NCBI GenBank assembly: GCA_018828385.1
Contig: JAHJVE010000017.1
Coordinates: forward strand, 62,001-126,000
Length of the DNA: 64,000 bases
Direction of reading: 5' to 3'
From: Gammaproteobacteria bacterium
GTDB taxonomy: Bacteria; Pseudomonadota; Gammaproteobacteria; Burkholderiales; Rhodocyclaceae
Shown: one piece after another, positions 9,816 through 18,319 of the stretch
How positions within the stretch are numbered: the first letter of the stretch is position 1
How the letters are laid out: each line of letters begins with the position of its first letter
Program-made: the position numbers and the translations under genes
The notes under the pieces: generated by a model
What the model was told of the DNA's origin: nothing
What the model saw: the letters and a program-made list of their open reading frames with translations, nothing else
The model's database searches: none

Positions 9816-10547
9816 ATGTCCTCCCGCCTGATCTACGGTTTTCACGCCGTTACCGCCAAACTTCGCCATGACCCGGAGTCGGTCAAGGAGATCGTCATCG
9901 ATGCCACCCGCCATGATGCGCGGGCCCGTGACCTTTTGGCGCACGCTGAACTGCAGGGGGTCAAGGTGATCGGCGCCGACGGCAAGCGGTTGGACGGCAT
10001 GGCGCCGGGCGCCAAGCATCAAGGGGTTCTGGCCCGCATCGAGGGCGACCGCAAGCTGGCCCATCTCGACGATGTGCTCGATACGCTCGAAGAGCCGGCC
10101 TTCCTGCTCGTCCTCGACGGCATTACTGATCCGCGCAACCTCGGCGCCTGTCTGCGCGTCGCCGATGCGGCCGGGGTTCATGCCGTCATCGCCCCGAAGG
10201 ACCGCGCCGTCGGCCTGACCGATGTAGCGGCCAAGACGGCCTGCGGTGCTGCCGAGTCGGTGCCCTATGTGATGGTGACCAATCTGGCGCGGACGCTGCG
10301 CGAGTTGCAGGAACGCGAGATCTGGGTGGTCGGTACGGCCGGCGAGGCGGAGAGCGATCTATACAGCGCCGAATGGCCGAAGGCGACGGCCTGGGTGCTC
10401 GGTGCCGAAGGCGAGGGGATGCGCCGCCTGACGCGCGAGAATTGCGATCAGCTGGTCAAGATTCCGATGCATGGCAGCGTCGAAAGCCTCAACGTTTCCG
10501 TGGCGGCCGGCGTCTGCCTGTTCGAGGCGCGGCGGCGCCTGGGCTAA
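9816..10547 (+). CDS. rlmB: 23S rRNA (guanosine-2'-O)-methyltransferase RlmB
   Basis: A SpoU-family enzyme that methylates G2251 of 23S rRNA using S-adenosylmethionine. The 243 residues hold an N-terminal substrate-binding domain (SRLIYGFHAVTAKLRHDPES) and the knotted SPOUT domain with LDGITDPRNLGACLR, VLGAEGEGMRRL and the final IPMHGSVESLNVSVAAG motif. It usually partners rnr; here the pair is split by two genes. Confidence 0.95.
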   Translation: MSSRLIYGFHAVTAKLRHDPESVKEIVIDATRHDARARDLLAHAELQGVKVIGADGKRLDGMAPGAKHQGVLARIEGDRKLAHLDDVLDTLEEPAFLLVLDGITDPRNLGACLRVADAAGVHAVIAPKDRAVGLTDVAAKTACGAAESVPYVMVTNLARTLRELQEREIWVVGTAGEAESDLYSAEWPKATAWVLGAEGEGMRRLTRENCDQLVKIPMHGSVESLNVSVAAGVCLFEARRRLG

Positions 10548-11521
10548 GTCGATTCGGCTGCGACCGCGCAGTTGCGGCCGCTATCCTTGGCCCGGTAGAG
10601 AGCCGCATCGGCGGTGGCGATCAGGGCATCCAGGCTGTTTCCCGGAGTCGGTACGAGGGCTGAAACGCCCAGACTGATCGTGACGTGCGGGGCGGTTGCC
10701 GAGTCGACGTGGGGAATGGCCAGGTCGCGAACGATCCGGCAGACGCGTTCGGCCACGGCTTGGGCACCGGCCAGATCGGTGTTGGGCATGACGATGGCGA
10801 ATTCCTCACCGCCGTAGCGTGCCGTCATGTCGGCCGGGCGGAAGACGGCGGCACCAATGGCGCCGGCCACGGCACGCAGGCATTCGTCGCCTTTCGGGTG
10901 GCCGTAGTGATCGTTGTAGCACTTGAAGTGGTCAACGTCGCCAAGGATGAAGGCCAGCGATGCGCCGGTGCGCTGGCCGCATTTCCATTCGAGTTCCAGC
11001 TTGTCGTCGAGCGAACGGCGATTGGCCAGGCCGGTCAGGCTGTCCCGCGTGGCGAGGTTTTGCAGCGCCATTTCGGCCAGCTTCTGGTCGGTCATGTCGC
11101 GCAGTGTCTGGACGACGGCGATCAGCTTGCCCTGGTCGTCGTAGATCGGCCCGGCATCGACGGCAAGGTAACGGCGCTCGCCCTTGACCGGCATGACGCA
11201 CCAGTTTTCGGCGCGCAGGCCGAAGCCGAATTCGCCGGGGCTGGTGTGGGCGGCATAAAGTTCCGCCAGCTTGTCATACTGGTCGAGGGCGATGAGGTCG
11301 GCCAGGCAGTGGCGGGATTCGTCGTAAAAGCCGCGCCAGTGGTCGCCGGTCCCCAGCATTTCGGCGGCGGGAATGCCGGTCAGGCGTTCGCAGGCGTGAT
11401 TCCAGATGGTCACACGACGCTCGGCGTCGAGCACGAAGGTGGGGACGACGAGGTGCTGCATGAGGCGGACCGCCATGCTGTGTCCGTTGTCGCTGCCAAA
11501 AGTGGGCTTGCCGGAATCCAA
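10544..11521 (-). CDS. PAS-GGDEF diguanylate cyclase
   Basis: The predicted product makes c-di-GMP from two GTP. A PAS domain (about 20-140; VVPTFVLDAERRVTIWNHAC) precedes a GGDEF domain with an intact active site RYGGEEFAIVMPNT and an RxxD inhibitory site (RPAD) five residues upstream. No membrane segment is visible, so it is a cytosolic sensor-cyclase. A TTG start at 11521 is chosen because GGAG lies seven bases before it; ATG 11476 is the alternative. Its last codons overlap the rlmB stop on the other strand. Confidence 0.88.
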   Translation of the reverse strand: MDSGKPTFGSDNGHSMAVRLMQHLVVPTFVLDAERRVTIWNHACERLTGIPAAEMLGTGDHWRGFYDESRHCLADLIALDQYDKLAELYAAHTSPGEFGFGLRAENWCVMPVKGERRYLAVDAGPIYDDQGKLIAVVQTLRDMTDQKLAEMALQNLATRDSLTGLANRRSLDDKLELEWKCGQRTGASLAFILGDVDHFKCYNDHYGHPKGDECLRAVAGAIGAAVFRPADMTARYGGEEFAIVMPNTDLAGAQAVAERVCRIVRDLAIPHVDSATAPHVTISLGVSALVPTPGNSLDALIATADAALYRAKDSGRNCAVAAEST

Positions 11522-11662
11522 GGATATTCTCCAGGGCGAGGAAAAAAGCGCGTTCTCGTGGGGACGTATCGCCAGCTTCGTGATCGGCTGATCTTTTGGA
11601 GGGCAGACCTTACGCCATGGCTGTGGCCGTGTCAAAAGGCGCCGGCGCGGTAGCGTCGGCGA

Positions 11663-11702
11663 TTTCAATTTTTGCTGTCTTTTCCGGTTGACCGTAGCAA
11701 TG
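11663..11702 (+). repeat. Dispersed repeat, full copy 3' of efflux lipoprotein gene
   Basis: TTTCAATTTTTGCTGTCTTT is followed by TCCGGTTGACCGTAGCAAT. It lies between the diguanylate cyclase and the efflux outer-membrane gene, with the AGCAAT end facing the latter's stop codon. Confidence 0.9.
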
Positions 11703-11746
11703 CGAGCCGGGCCGGAAACGTCCCCGTTGGCGCGGGGACGGCGGTG

Positions 11747-13159
11747 TCAGCCAGCCACCCAGCCGCCGCCCAGCGCCTTGAACAGATCGACCGCGGCCCC
11801 GAGCCGGCTCTTGCGGCTGGCCAGGTGGAGCAGTTGGGCGTTGTTCAGCGTGCGCTGGGCGTCGAGCACATCCATGTAGCCGGAATAGCCCGACGCGTAG
11901 CGCTTCTGCGCCAGATCGAGGGCGCGTTGCGAGGCGCCGACCTGGGCCGACCAGGCGGCTTCTTCTTCGCTGTATTCGCGCAGGCCGACGATGGCGTCGT
12001 TGACCTCCTTGAAGGCGGTCTGCACGGCTTTGCGGTAATTGGCCAGGGCTTCTTTTTGCAGGGCGCTGGCCTGATCGACCCGGGCGCCGGTGCGGCCGGC
12101 GTCGAAGATCGGCATGGTGAGGCCGGCGGCCGCCGACCAGATGCCGGCGCCGCCGGTAAACAGGTTGGACAGTGCCATGCTTTCGCTGCCGAACAGGCCG
12201 GTCAGGCTGATCGTCGGGTAGTAGGCGGCCTTGGCGACGCCGATGCGGGCGTTGGCGGCGACCAGTCTTTCCTCGGCCTGGCGGATGTCCGGACGGGCTT
12301 CAAGCAGGGCCGAGGGCAGGCCGGCCGGCGGGGTCGGCGGCAACGGCAGCTTGTCGAGGCCGGTAGCGCCGATCTTCAGGCCGGGCTGGCCGCTGAGCAG
12401 GCCGATCTGGCTTTCGGACAGGGCGCGCAGCCGGTGCAACTGGCTCCACTGGGCCTGGGCGCCGTTCAGCGCGCTTTCGGCCTGGGCCAGTTCGAGGTCG
12501 GAGGCACTGCCCGCATTGAGCCGGGCCTGGACGATCTTGAGCGCTTGCTTGCGCGAGTCGAGCGTCTGCGCCGTGACGTCGAGCTGGCCGTCGAGGCTGC
12601 GCAGGTTGAGGTACTCGTTGGCGACCTGGCCGACCAGCGCCAGGCGCAGGCTGTCGCGGCCGAAACGGCTGGCCAGGGCTTCGGCCCGGGCGGCTTCGTT
12701 GCTGCGCCGGATGCGGCCCCAGAGGTCGAGCTCGTAGCTCAGGGTCGCGGCAACGCGGTTGCTGTCATATTCGGCGCCACCCTGTTTCCGGCCGTTGTAG
12801 GTTTCGCCGCTGCTCTTGCTGCGCCCGGTGCTGGCTTCCAGACCGAGGCGTGGCAAGTAGTCGGCGCCGGCTTCGCGGTTCGCCGCTTCGGCCGCTTCGA
12901 GGCGGGCGATGGCGGCTTGCAGGTCCTGGTTGGCGGCGAGCGTCTGGTCGACCAGCGCGTTGAGCTCGGCGTCGCCGAACAGCGTCCACCACGTCGGATT
13001 GACCGGTACCTGCGCCGTGGCGACGGCTGCAGCCGGTTCAGGCAGCGTCGACGCCGGGCGGAAGTAGTCCGGGCCGATGGCGCAGCCGCTCAGGGCGATT
13101 GCTACGGTCAACCCGAAAAAAGGGCGAAATTTGAAATGATTCGGGGCGTGGGCGTGCAT
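11747..13159 (-). CDS. RND efflux outer-membrane lipoprotein (OprM/NodT type)
   Basis: This is the outer-membrane channel of the tripartite pump encoded just upstream. The 470-residue protein has a signal peptide ending in a lipobox (ALSGC, Cys about residue 26), followed by the TolC-like family start AIGPDYFRP and two outer-membrane efflux repeats. It begins one base after the pump gene ends, so it is the third gene of the operon. A copy of the dispersed repeat encodes most of the signal peptide, giving FKFRPFFGLTVAI. Confidence 0.95.
   Translation of the reverse strand: MHAHAPNHFKFRPFFGLTVAIALSGCAIGPDYFRPASTLPEPAAAVATAQVPVNPTWWTLFGDAELNALVDQTLAANQDLQAAIARLEAAEAANREAGADYLPRLGLEASTGRSKSSGETYNGRKQGGAEYDSNRVAATLSYELDLWGRIRRSNEAARAEALASRFGRDSLRLALVGQVANEYLNLRSLDGQLDVTAQTLDSRKQALKIVQARLNAGSASDLELAQAESALNGAQAQWSQLHRLRALSESQIGLLSGQPGLKIGATGLDKLPLPPTPPAGLPSALLEARPDIRQAEERLVAANARIGVAKAAYYPTISLTGLFGSESMALSNLFTGGAGIWSAAAGLTMPIFDAGRTGARVDQASALQKEALANYRKAVQTAFKEVNDAIVGLREYSEEEAAWSAQVGASQRALDLAQKRYASGYSGYMDVLDAQRTLNNAQLLHLASRKSRLGAAVDLFKALGGGWVAG
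13098..13138 (-). repeat. Dispersed repeat copy inside the lipoprotein signal peptide
   Basis: Read on the minus strand, ATTTCAAATTTCGCCC and TTTTTTC are followed by GGGTTGACCGTAGCAAT. The copy is in frame within the efflux lipoprotein gene and encodes its hydrophobic signal-peptide core. Confidence 0.92.
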
Positions 13160-13160
13160 C

Positions 13161-16100
13161 TTAGTTTTCCTCCGTCGGGGTGGTCGGCTTTTGCTGCTTG
13201 CCGTGTTCCACCCACTTGAAGAACAGCGGGATGAAAATAGTGGCGATGAAGGTGGCGGCTATCATCCCGCCGAAGACGCCGGTGCCCATCGACTGGCGGG
13301 CGCCAGCGCCGGCGCCGGTGGCCTTGACCAGCGGGAAGACGCCGAGCACGAAGGCCAGCGAGGTCATGATGATCGGCCGCAGGCGCAGGCGCGCCGCCTC
13401 GACCGCCGCCTCGGCGACACTCATTCCTTCGTCGTATTTCTGGGCGGCGAATTCGACGATCAGGATGGCGTTTTTCGAGGCCAGTCCGATCAGCACGACG
13501 AGACCGATCTGGAAGTAGATGTCGTTCGGCATGCCACGCAGCCAGATCGCGGTCAGCGCGCCCATCAGCGCGAAGGGCACGGCCATGACGACGGCGATGG
13601 GCAGCGACCACTTCTCGTACTGGGCGGCGAGGATCAGGAAGACCATGACGATGGCGAAGCCGAAGGCCTGCAGCGACGAGCCGGAACTGCGCTTTTCCTG
13701 GAAGACCTGGCCGGTCCAGGCAATGCCGAAGCCTTCGGGCAGCGTTGCGGCGGCGACTTCCTCGACGATCTTGATGGCGTCGCCCGAGCTGACGCCCGGC
13801 TTGCTGTCGCCGAGGACCTTGGCCGAGGTGAAGCCGTTGTAGCGTTCGATCTGCTCGGGACCGACGATGTTCTTGACCCGGCTCACCGCGGAGAGCGGAA
13901 TCATCGCGCCGGTCGTCGCGCTCTTCACATAGACCTTGCCAATATCGTCGGGCTTCATGCGGTAAGCCGCTTCAGCCTGCAACTGCACGCGGTAAACGCG
14001 GCCGCCCTTGTTGAAGTCATTGACGTAGAGGGCGCCCATCGTGCTTTGCAGCGTCGAGTAGATGTCGGCGATCGGGATGCCCAGCGCCAGCGCCTTCTGC
14101 TCGTCGACCTCGACGAACAGTTGCGGTACGGTCGGCCGGAAGAAGGTGTTGATGCGGGTGAATTCCGGATGCTTCTGCAGATCGGCAATGAACTGCTGGG
14201 TGACCTCGTTGAGCTTGCGGACATCGCCGTCCACGCGGTTCTGGACATAAACCTCGAAGCCGCCGGCGGTGCCGAGGCCGCGGATGGGCGGCGGATTGAA
14301 GACCAGACCGAGGCCGTCCGGCTGCATCATGCCGAAGCCCATGAACTTGCCGGCCAGGTCCTGCGCCTTGCCCTGGCGCTCCGACCAGTCCTTGAGCGGG
14401 ATGAAGATGGTGCCGGCGTTGGGCTTGTTGCCGCCGCCGATCAGGTCGAAGCCGGAAACGATGAAGGTGTGGGCCACCGCTTCGTCCTTGGCAAACATCT
14501 GACGCATGCCTTCGCCGGTCTTCTCGGTGCGCTTCAGCGTCGCGCCGTCGGGCAGGATCAACGCCGAGATCAGGTAGCCCTGATCTTCGGCCGGCACGAA
14601 ACCACCGGGGATGACGCGGAAGTAGGCGACGGTCGACGCGGCGACCAGCACGAAAATGATGGCGCCGATGATGCCGTGCTTCAGTGTCAGGCTGACCGTG
14701 CTGACGTAGGAGCGGGTAAAGCGCTCAAACAGCCGGTTGAACGGTGCGAACCACTTGTTCTCGGTGTGCTGGGCCTTCAACAGCAGGGCGCACAGCGCCG
14801 GCGTCAGGGTCAGCGCGACGACGCCGGAGAGCACGACGGCAACGGCGACGGTGACGGCGAACTGCTTGTACAACTGGCCGGCGATGCCGCCGAGGAAGGC
14901 GACCGGGATGAACACCGAGACCAGGACCAGGACGATGGCGATCAGCGCCCCGGTCACCTGCTTCATGGCCTTGATCGCCGCGTCCTTGGGCGACAGCTTT
15001 TCTTCGGCCATCAGGCGCTCGACGTTCTCGAGTACGACGATGGCGTCGTCGACAACGATGCCGATGGCCAGGACCATGGCGAACAGCGTCAGCATGTTGA
15101 TCGAGAAGCCGAACAGCCAGAGGCCGGCGAAGGAACCGATCAGCGAGATCGGCACGGCGATCATCGGGATCAGCGTCGCGCGCCAGCTCTGCAGGAAGAT
15201 GAAGACGACGGCGAGAACGAGCAGCATGGCCTCGGCCAGCGTCTTGACGACCTCCTTGATCGAGGCCGAGACGAAGTGCGTCGTATCGTAGGGAATGACG
15301 TAGTCCATGCCGGCCGGGAAACGCAGCTTCAGTTCGTCCATCTTGCTGCGGATCGAGGCGGCCGTGTCCAGCGCGTTGGCGCCGGTCTGCAGGAAGATGC
15401 CCATGGCGATGGTCGGCTGGCCATCGAGCGTCACGCGTTGGTCGTAGTTGTAGGCGCCGAGCTCGATGCGGGCGATGTCCCTGAGGCGCAACAGGCCGCC
15501 GGCGCCGCTGGCACGGATGACGATGTTGCCGAACTCCTCCTCGCTGAGCAGGCGGCCCTTGGCGGTCACCGTATAGATCAGCTGCTGGTCGTCCGGCGCC
15601 GGCTCCTGGCCGATCTTGCCGGCCGCGTTCTGGGCGTTCTGGGCAGCGATGGCGGCGGCGATCTCACTGGTCGTCACGCCGAGCTGGGCCATGCGGTCCG
15701 GCTTCAGCCAGATGCGCATCGAATAGTCCTGGGCGCCGAAGATGGTCACGTCGCCGACGCCCTTGATCCGCTTCAGTTCGTCGGCGATGTTCAGGCTGGC
15801 GTAGTTGGACAGGAACAGCGTGCTGTACTTGCCACCGTCCGACTTCAGCGCGACGACATTCAGGATGTCGTTCGAGCGCTTCTGGACGATCACCCCGTTG
15901 GTCCGCACGGCAGTTGGCAAACGCGCCTCGGCGGCCTTGACCCGGTTGTTGACATTGACCGCGGCGAGGTCGGCGTTGGTCCCGACCTCGAAGGTCGCGG
16001 TGATGGTCACCGTGCCGTTGGCCGTTGCCGAGGAATTGAAGTACAGCATGTTCTCGACGCCGTTCAACTGCTCCTCGATTGGCGCAGCGACGGTCTTGGC

Positions 16101-16271
16101 CAGCGTTTCAGCCGAAGCGCCCGGATAAGTGGCGGTGATCAGCACGGTCGGCGGCGCGATTTCCGGGTACTGCGCAATGGGCAGGACGCGCGAGGCAACC
16201 AGGCCGGCGATGACGATGATGATCGAGATGACCGACGCGAAAATCGGCCGGTTGATGAAGAATTTGGACAT
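13161..16271 (-). CDS. RND multidrug efflux pump, HAE-1 family inner-membrane transporter
   Basis: A proton-driven drug exporter of the AcrB/MexB type, 1036 residues, the usual length. It starts MSKFFINRPIFASVISIIIV, has the TM4 proton-relay aspartate pair in GIVVDDAIVVLENVERLM, two large periplasmic loops and twelve expected membrane helices. It is the middle gene of a three-gene operon with the membrane fusion protein ahead and the outer-membrane lipoprotein behind. A divergent TetR regulator lies upstream. Confidence 0.97.
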   Translation of the reverse strand: MSKFFINRPIFASVISIIIVIAGLVASRVLPIAQYPEIAPPTVLITATYPGASAETLAKTVAAPIEEQLNGVENMLYFNSSATANGTVTITATFEVGTNADLAAVNVNNRVKAAEARLPTAVRTNGVIVQKRSNDILNVVALKSDGGKYSTLFLSNYASLNIADELKRIKGVGDVTIFGAQDYSMRIWLKPDRMAQLGVTTSEIAAAIAAQNAQNAAGKIGQEPAPDDQQLIYTVTAKGRLLSEEEFGNIVIRASGAGGLLRLRDIARIELGAYNYDQRVTLDGQPTIAMGIFLQTGANALDTAASIRSKMDELKLRFPAGMDYVIPYDTTHFVSASIKEVVKTLAEAMLLVLAVVFIFLQSWRATLIPMIAVPISLIGSFAGLWLFGFSINMLTLFAMVLAIGIVVDDAIVVLENVERLMAEEKLSPKDAAIKAMKQVTGALIAIVLVLVSVFIPVAFLGGIAGQLYKQFAVTVAVAVVLSGVVALTLTPALCALLLKAQHTENKWFAPFNRLFERFTRSYVSTVSLTLKHGIIGAIIFVLVAASTVAYFRVIPGGFVPAEDQGYLISALILPDGATLKRTEKTGEGMRQMFAKDEAVAHTFIVSGFDLIGGGNKPNAGTIFIPLKDWSERQGKAQDLAGKFMGFGMMQPDGLGLVFNPPPIRGLGTAGGFEVYVQNRVDGDVRKLNEVTQQFIADLQKHPEFTRINTFFRPTVPQLFVEVDEQKALALGIPIADIYSTLQSTMGALYVNDFNKGGRVYRVQLQAEAAYRMKPDDIGKVYVKSATTGAMIPLSAVSRVKNIVGPEQIERYNGFTSAKVLGDSKPGVSSGDAIKIVEEVAAATLPEGFGIAWTGQVFQEKRSSGSSLQAFGFAIVMVFLILAAQYEKWSLPIAVVMAVPFALMGALTAIWLRGMPNDIYFQIGLVVLIGLASKNAILIVEFAAQKYDEGMSVAEAAVEAARLRLRPIIMTSLAFVLGVFPLVKATGAGAGARQSMGTGVFGGMIAATFIATIFIPLFFKWVEHGKQQKPTTPTEEN

Positions 16272-16280
16272 GGCTGCTCC

Positions 16281-17456
16281 TTAACCCTGCTTCGCCGGGG
16301 CGGGGGCAGCTTCCTTCGCCGGCGCGGCGGCGTCCTTGGCCGGGGCTGGCGCACCCGGCTTTTCGCCGGGGCCGTGCGGCGCGACCGGGGCGCCGGGGCG
16401 CAGTTTGATCAGGTTGTCGATAATGACCTTGTCGCCCGCTTTCAGGCCGCCCAGGATGACCCAGTCCTTGCCGCGCCATTCGCCGGCTTGCACCGGACGC
16501 GGCGTGACCTTGTCGCCTTCGCCGGCAAGCATGAGGAGCGGGCCTTGCTCGGTCTGCACGACGGCCGACTGCGGCACCAGGAAAACACCATCGCGCTCGC
16601 CGGTGAGCAGGCGGATGCGGACGAACTGGCCGGGCAGCAACTGGTTGTCGTGGTTGTCGAACTCGGCGCGCAGGGCCTGGGTGCCGAGCGTGGTGTCGAT
16701 GTTGCTGGCCAGGAAATTGAGCTTGCCGGTTTTCGGATAGACCGTGCCGTCGGCCAGGATCAGCTCGACCCCGCTGACATTCTTGTTGGTCACGCGACCG
16801 CCGGCCAGCTTGGCCAGATCGCTGTCGCCGAGGCTGAAGCGGACCCAGATCGGGTTGCTCTGGTAAATCGAGGTGAGCAGGCTGTCGGCGCCGGCCGTAA
16901 TCAGGTTGCCTTCGGATTTGGCGGCGCGCCCGGTGGTGCCGGAAACCGGTGCGGTAACCGTCGTCCATGACAGGTTCAGCTCGGCCTGGCGCAGCACAGC
17001 CTGGGCGATGGCATTGGCCGAGACCGCGTCGTCGTATTCCCTCTGGCTGATCGCCTTGGCCTCGATCAGGCTCTTCAGGCGATTCAGTTCGCGGCTGGTC
17101 TGCTCGGCCTTGGCCTTGGCTTCGGCCAGGGCAATTTCATAGCTCGAACGGTCGATCTGGAACAGCGGCTGGCCGGCCTTGACCGCCTCGCCTTCCTGAT
17201 ACAGCCGCTTGACGAGGATGCCCGAGACGCGGGCGCGTACCTCGGTTTCGCGGGCGCCTTCGGTCTGCGCCATGACCTCGACGGAACTGGGCACCTTCTG
17301 CGGCTGAACTTCCAGCACGGTGACCGGCATTGGCCCCATCGGCGGGCCGCCAGCCGGCTTGTTGTCCGAGCAGCCGGTGAGCAGGGCGGTGCCAAGAACC
17401 GTTGCACCGATAAGGGTTGAAAGCGTCGTACGCCGCAGCAGATTTCCGGAAATCAT
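16281..17456 (-). CDS. RND efflux periplasmic adaptor (membrane fusion protein)
   Basis: This adaptor links the inner-membrane pump to the outer-membrane channel. The 391-residue lipoprotein starts at ATG 17456 with GGAG upstream; a longer frame to 17564 would cross the promoter and operator. The signal peptide ends in lipobox LLTGC. The family segments SGILVKRLYQEGEAVKAGQP and NRLKSLIEAKAISQREYDDA (lipoyl/hairpin) are clear, and the C-terminus is rich in Ala, Pro and Lys. It is the first gene of the operon. Confidence 0.95.
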   Translation of the reverse strand: MISGNLLRRTTLSTLIGATVLGTALLTGCSDNKPAGGPPMGPMPVTVLEVQPQKVPSSVEVMAQTEGARETEVRARVSGILVKRLYQEGEAVKAGQPLFQIDRSSYEIALAEAKAKAEQTSRELNRLKSLIEAKAISQREYDDAVSANAIAQAVLRQAELNLSWTTVTAPVSGTTGRAAKSEGNLITAGADSLLTSIYQSNPIWVRFSLGDSDLAKLAGGRVTNKNVSGVELILADGTVYPKTGKLNFLASNIDTTLGTQALRAEFDNHDNQLLPGQFVRIRLLTGERDGVFLVPQSAVVQTEQGPLLMLAGEGDKVTPRPVQAGEWRGKDWVILGGLKAGDKVIIDNLIKLRPGAPVAPHGPGEKPGAPAPAKDAAAPAKEAAPAPAKQG

Positions 17457-17490
17457 GGGGAAAGACTCCAATTTTAGAAAAGTTTGGGCT

Positions 17491-17518
17491 ATTATATACA
17501 AACACGAATGTATGTAAA
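17491..17518 (-). promoter_or_regulatory. Promoter and AcrR-type operator of the efflux operon
   Basis: On the minus strand TTTACA (17518-17513) and TATAAT (17496-17491) form a near-consensus sigma-70 promoter with a 16-base spacer. The 24-base imperfect palindrome at 17493-17516 lies across the spacer and -10 box. Its half GAATGTATGTA matches the E. coli acrAB/acrR operator half-site as I recall it. Binding of the divergent TetR protein here would block polymerase. Confidence 0.78.
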
Positions 17519-17596
17519 TTATTTTCGGTGTCGAAGTTGAAGGCTTTACATTGGCAACGGCCAAGCCAGAAAGTTGCCAGGTCGGGAGAGAACAAA

Positions 17597-18217
17597 GTGG
17601 TCAGAAAAACCAAGGAAGATGCGGAAAAAACCCGCCAGGACATCATCGAATCGGCGCGCGCGGTGTTTCACGAGTGCGGCGTCAGCCGGTCGACGCTGGA
17701 CAAGATTGCCAAGGAAGCCGGCGTCACCCGCGGCGCCATTTATTGGCATTTCAAAGACAAGGCGGAGTTGTTCTTCGCCATGCGCGAAGATGTTTTTGCA
17801 CCCATGGTCGAACGGACCGACTCCCTGCTTTTCTCCGAAGCCTACGATAACCCGCTCGACGCCATCGAAGCCTCGTTGAAGGAGTTTTTCCGTGTGCTCG
17901 ACGACTGCCCGGTGGTGCGCGAAGTCTTCGAAATCATGATTTCACGTTGCGAATACGTCGATGAGTTCGCCGCCGTCCAGGAAGAGGCCGGCCGCCCGGC
18001 TTACGAGTTTCTCGAAAAAATGGAGCGCTTCTACCGCATGGCGGCGGACAAGGGCGCCTTGCGCCCGGGCCTCGATCCGGAAGCGATGGCGCGCGACACC
18101 TGGGCTTTCGTCAGCGGCCTGCTCCACCTCATGCTCGGTTGCCAGAAGGGCTCGGACCTCGACCTGCGGATTCCGGGGATGATCACGATGCACATGGCGC
18201 TGCGCCGCCGGAGTTGA
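17597..18217 (+). CDS. TetR-family repressor of the efflux operon (AcrR/TtgR-like)
   Basis: A 206-residue regulator with an N-terminal TetR helix-turn-helix (STLDKIAKEAGVTRGAIYWH followed by FKDK) and a C-terminal ligand-binding domain in the TtgR/AcrR style. The GTG start at 17597 is chosen because GGGAGAG sits six bases upstream and the longer frame runs through the operator. It is divergent from the RND genes and probably represses both directions from the shared operator. The ligand is unknown. Confidence 0.93.
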   Translation: MVRKTKEDAEKTRQDIIESARAVFHECGVSRSTLDKIAKEAGVTRGAIYWHFKDKAELFFAMREDVFAPMVERTDSLLFSEAYDNPLDAIEASLKEFFRVLDDCPVVREVFEIMISRCEYVDEFAAVQEEAGRPAYEFLEKMERFYRMAADKGALRPGLDPEAMARDTWAFVSGLLHLMLGCQKGSDLDLRIPGMITMHMALRRRS

Positions 18218-18319
18218 TTCGGCTTGCTGTTTCGTCGATGAATTTCGTTGATTTAGGTCTGGTGTACTGGGTGGCGTATTGCGTTATTGTGAATCCCTGA
18301 GTATTCAGGAGTTCTGCAT

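Noticed and set aside
13191..16970. A 1259-codon plus-strand frame opposite the RND pump
   Set aside because: It is antisense to two clear genes, rich in Asp/Gly/Arg/Gln as expected from the complement of GC-rich codons, and shows no family motif.
17417..17596. Upstream extension of the TetR gene
   Set aside because: It would cross the efflux promoter and operator; GTG 17597 has GGGAGAG upstream.
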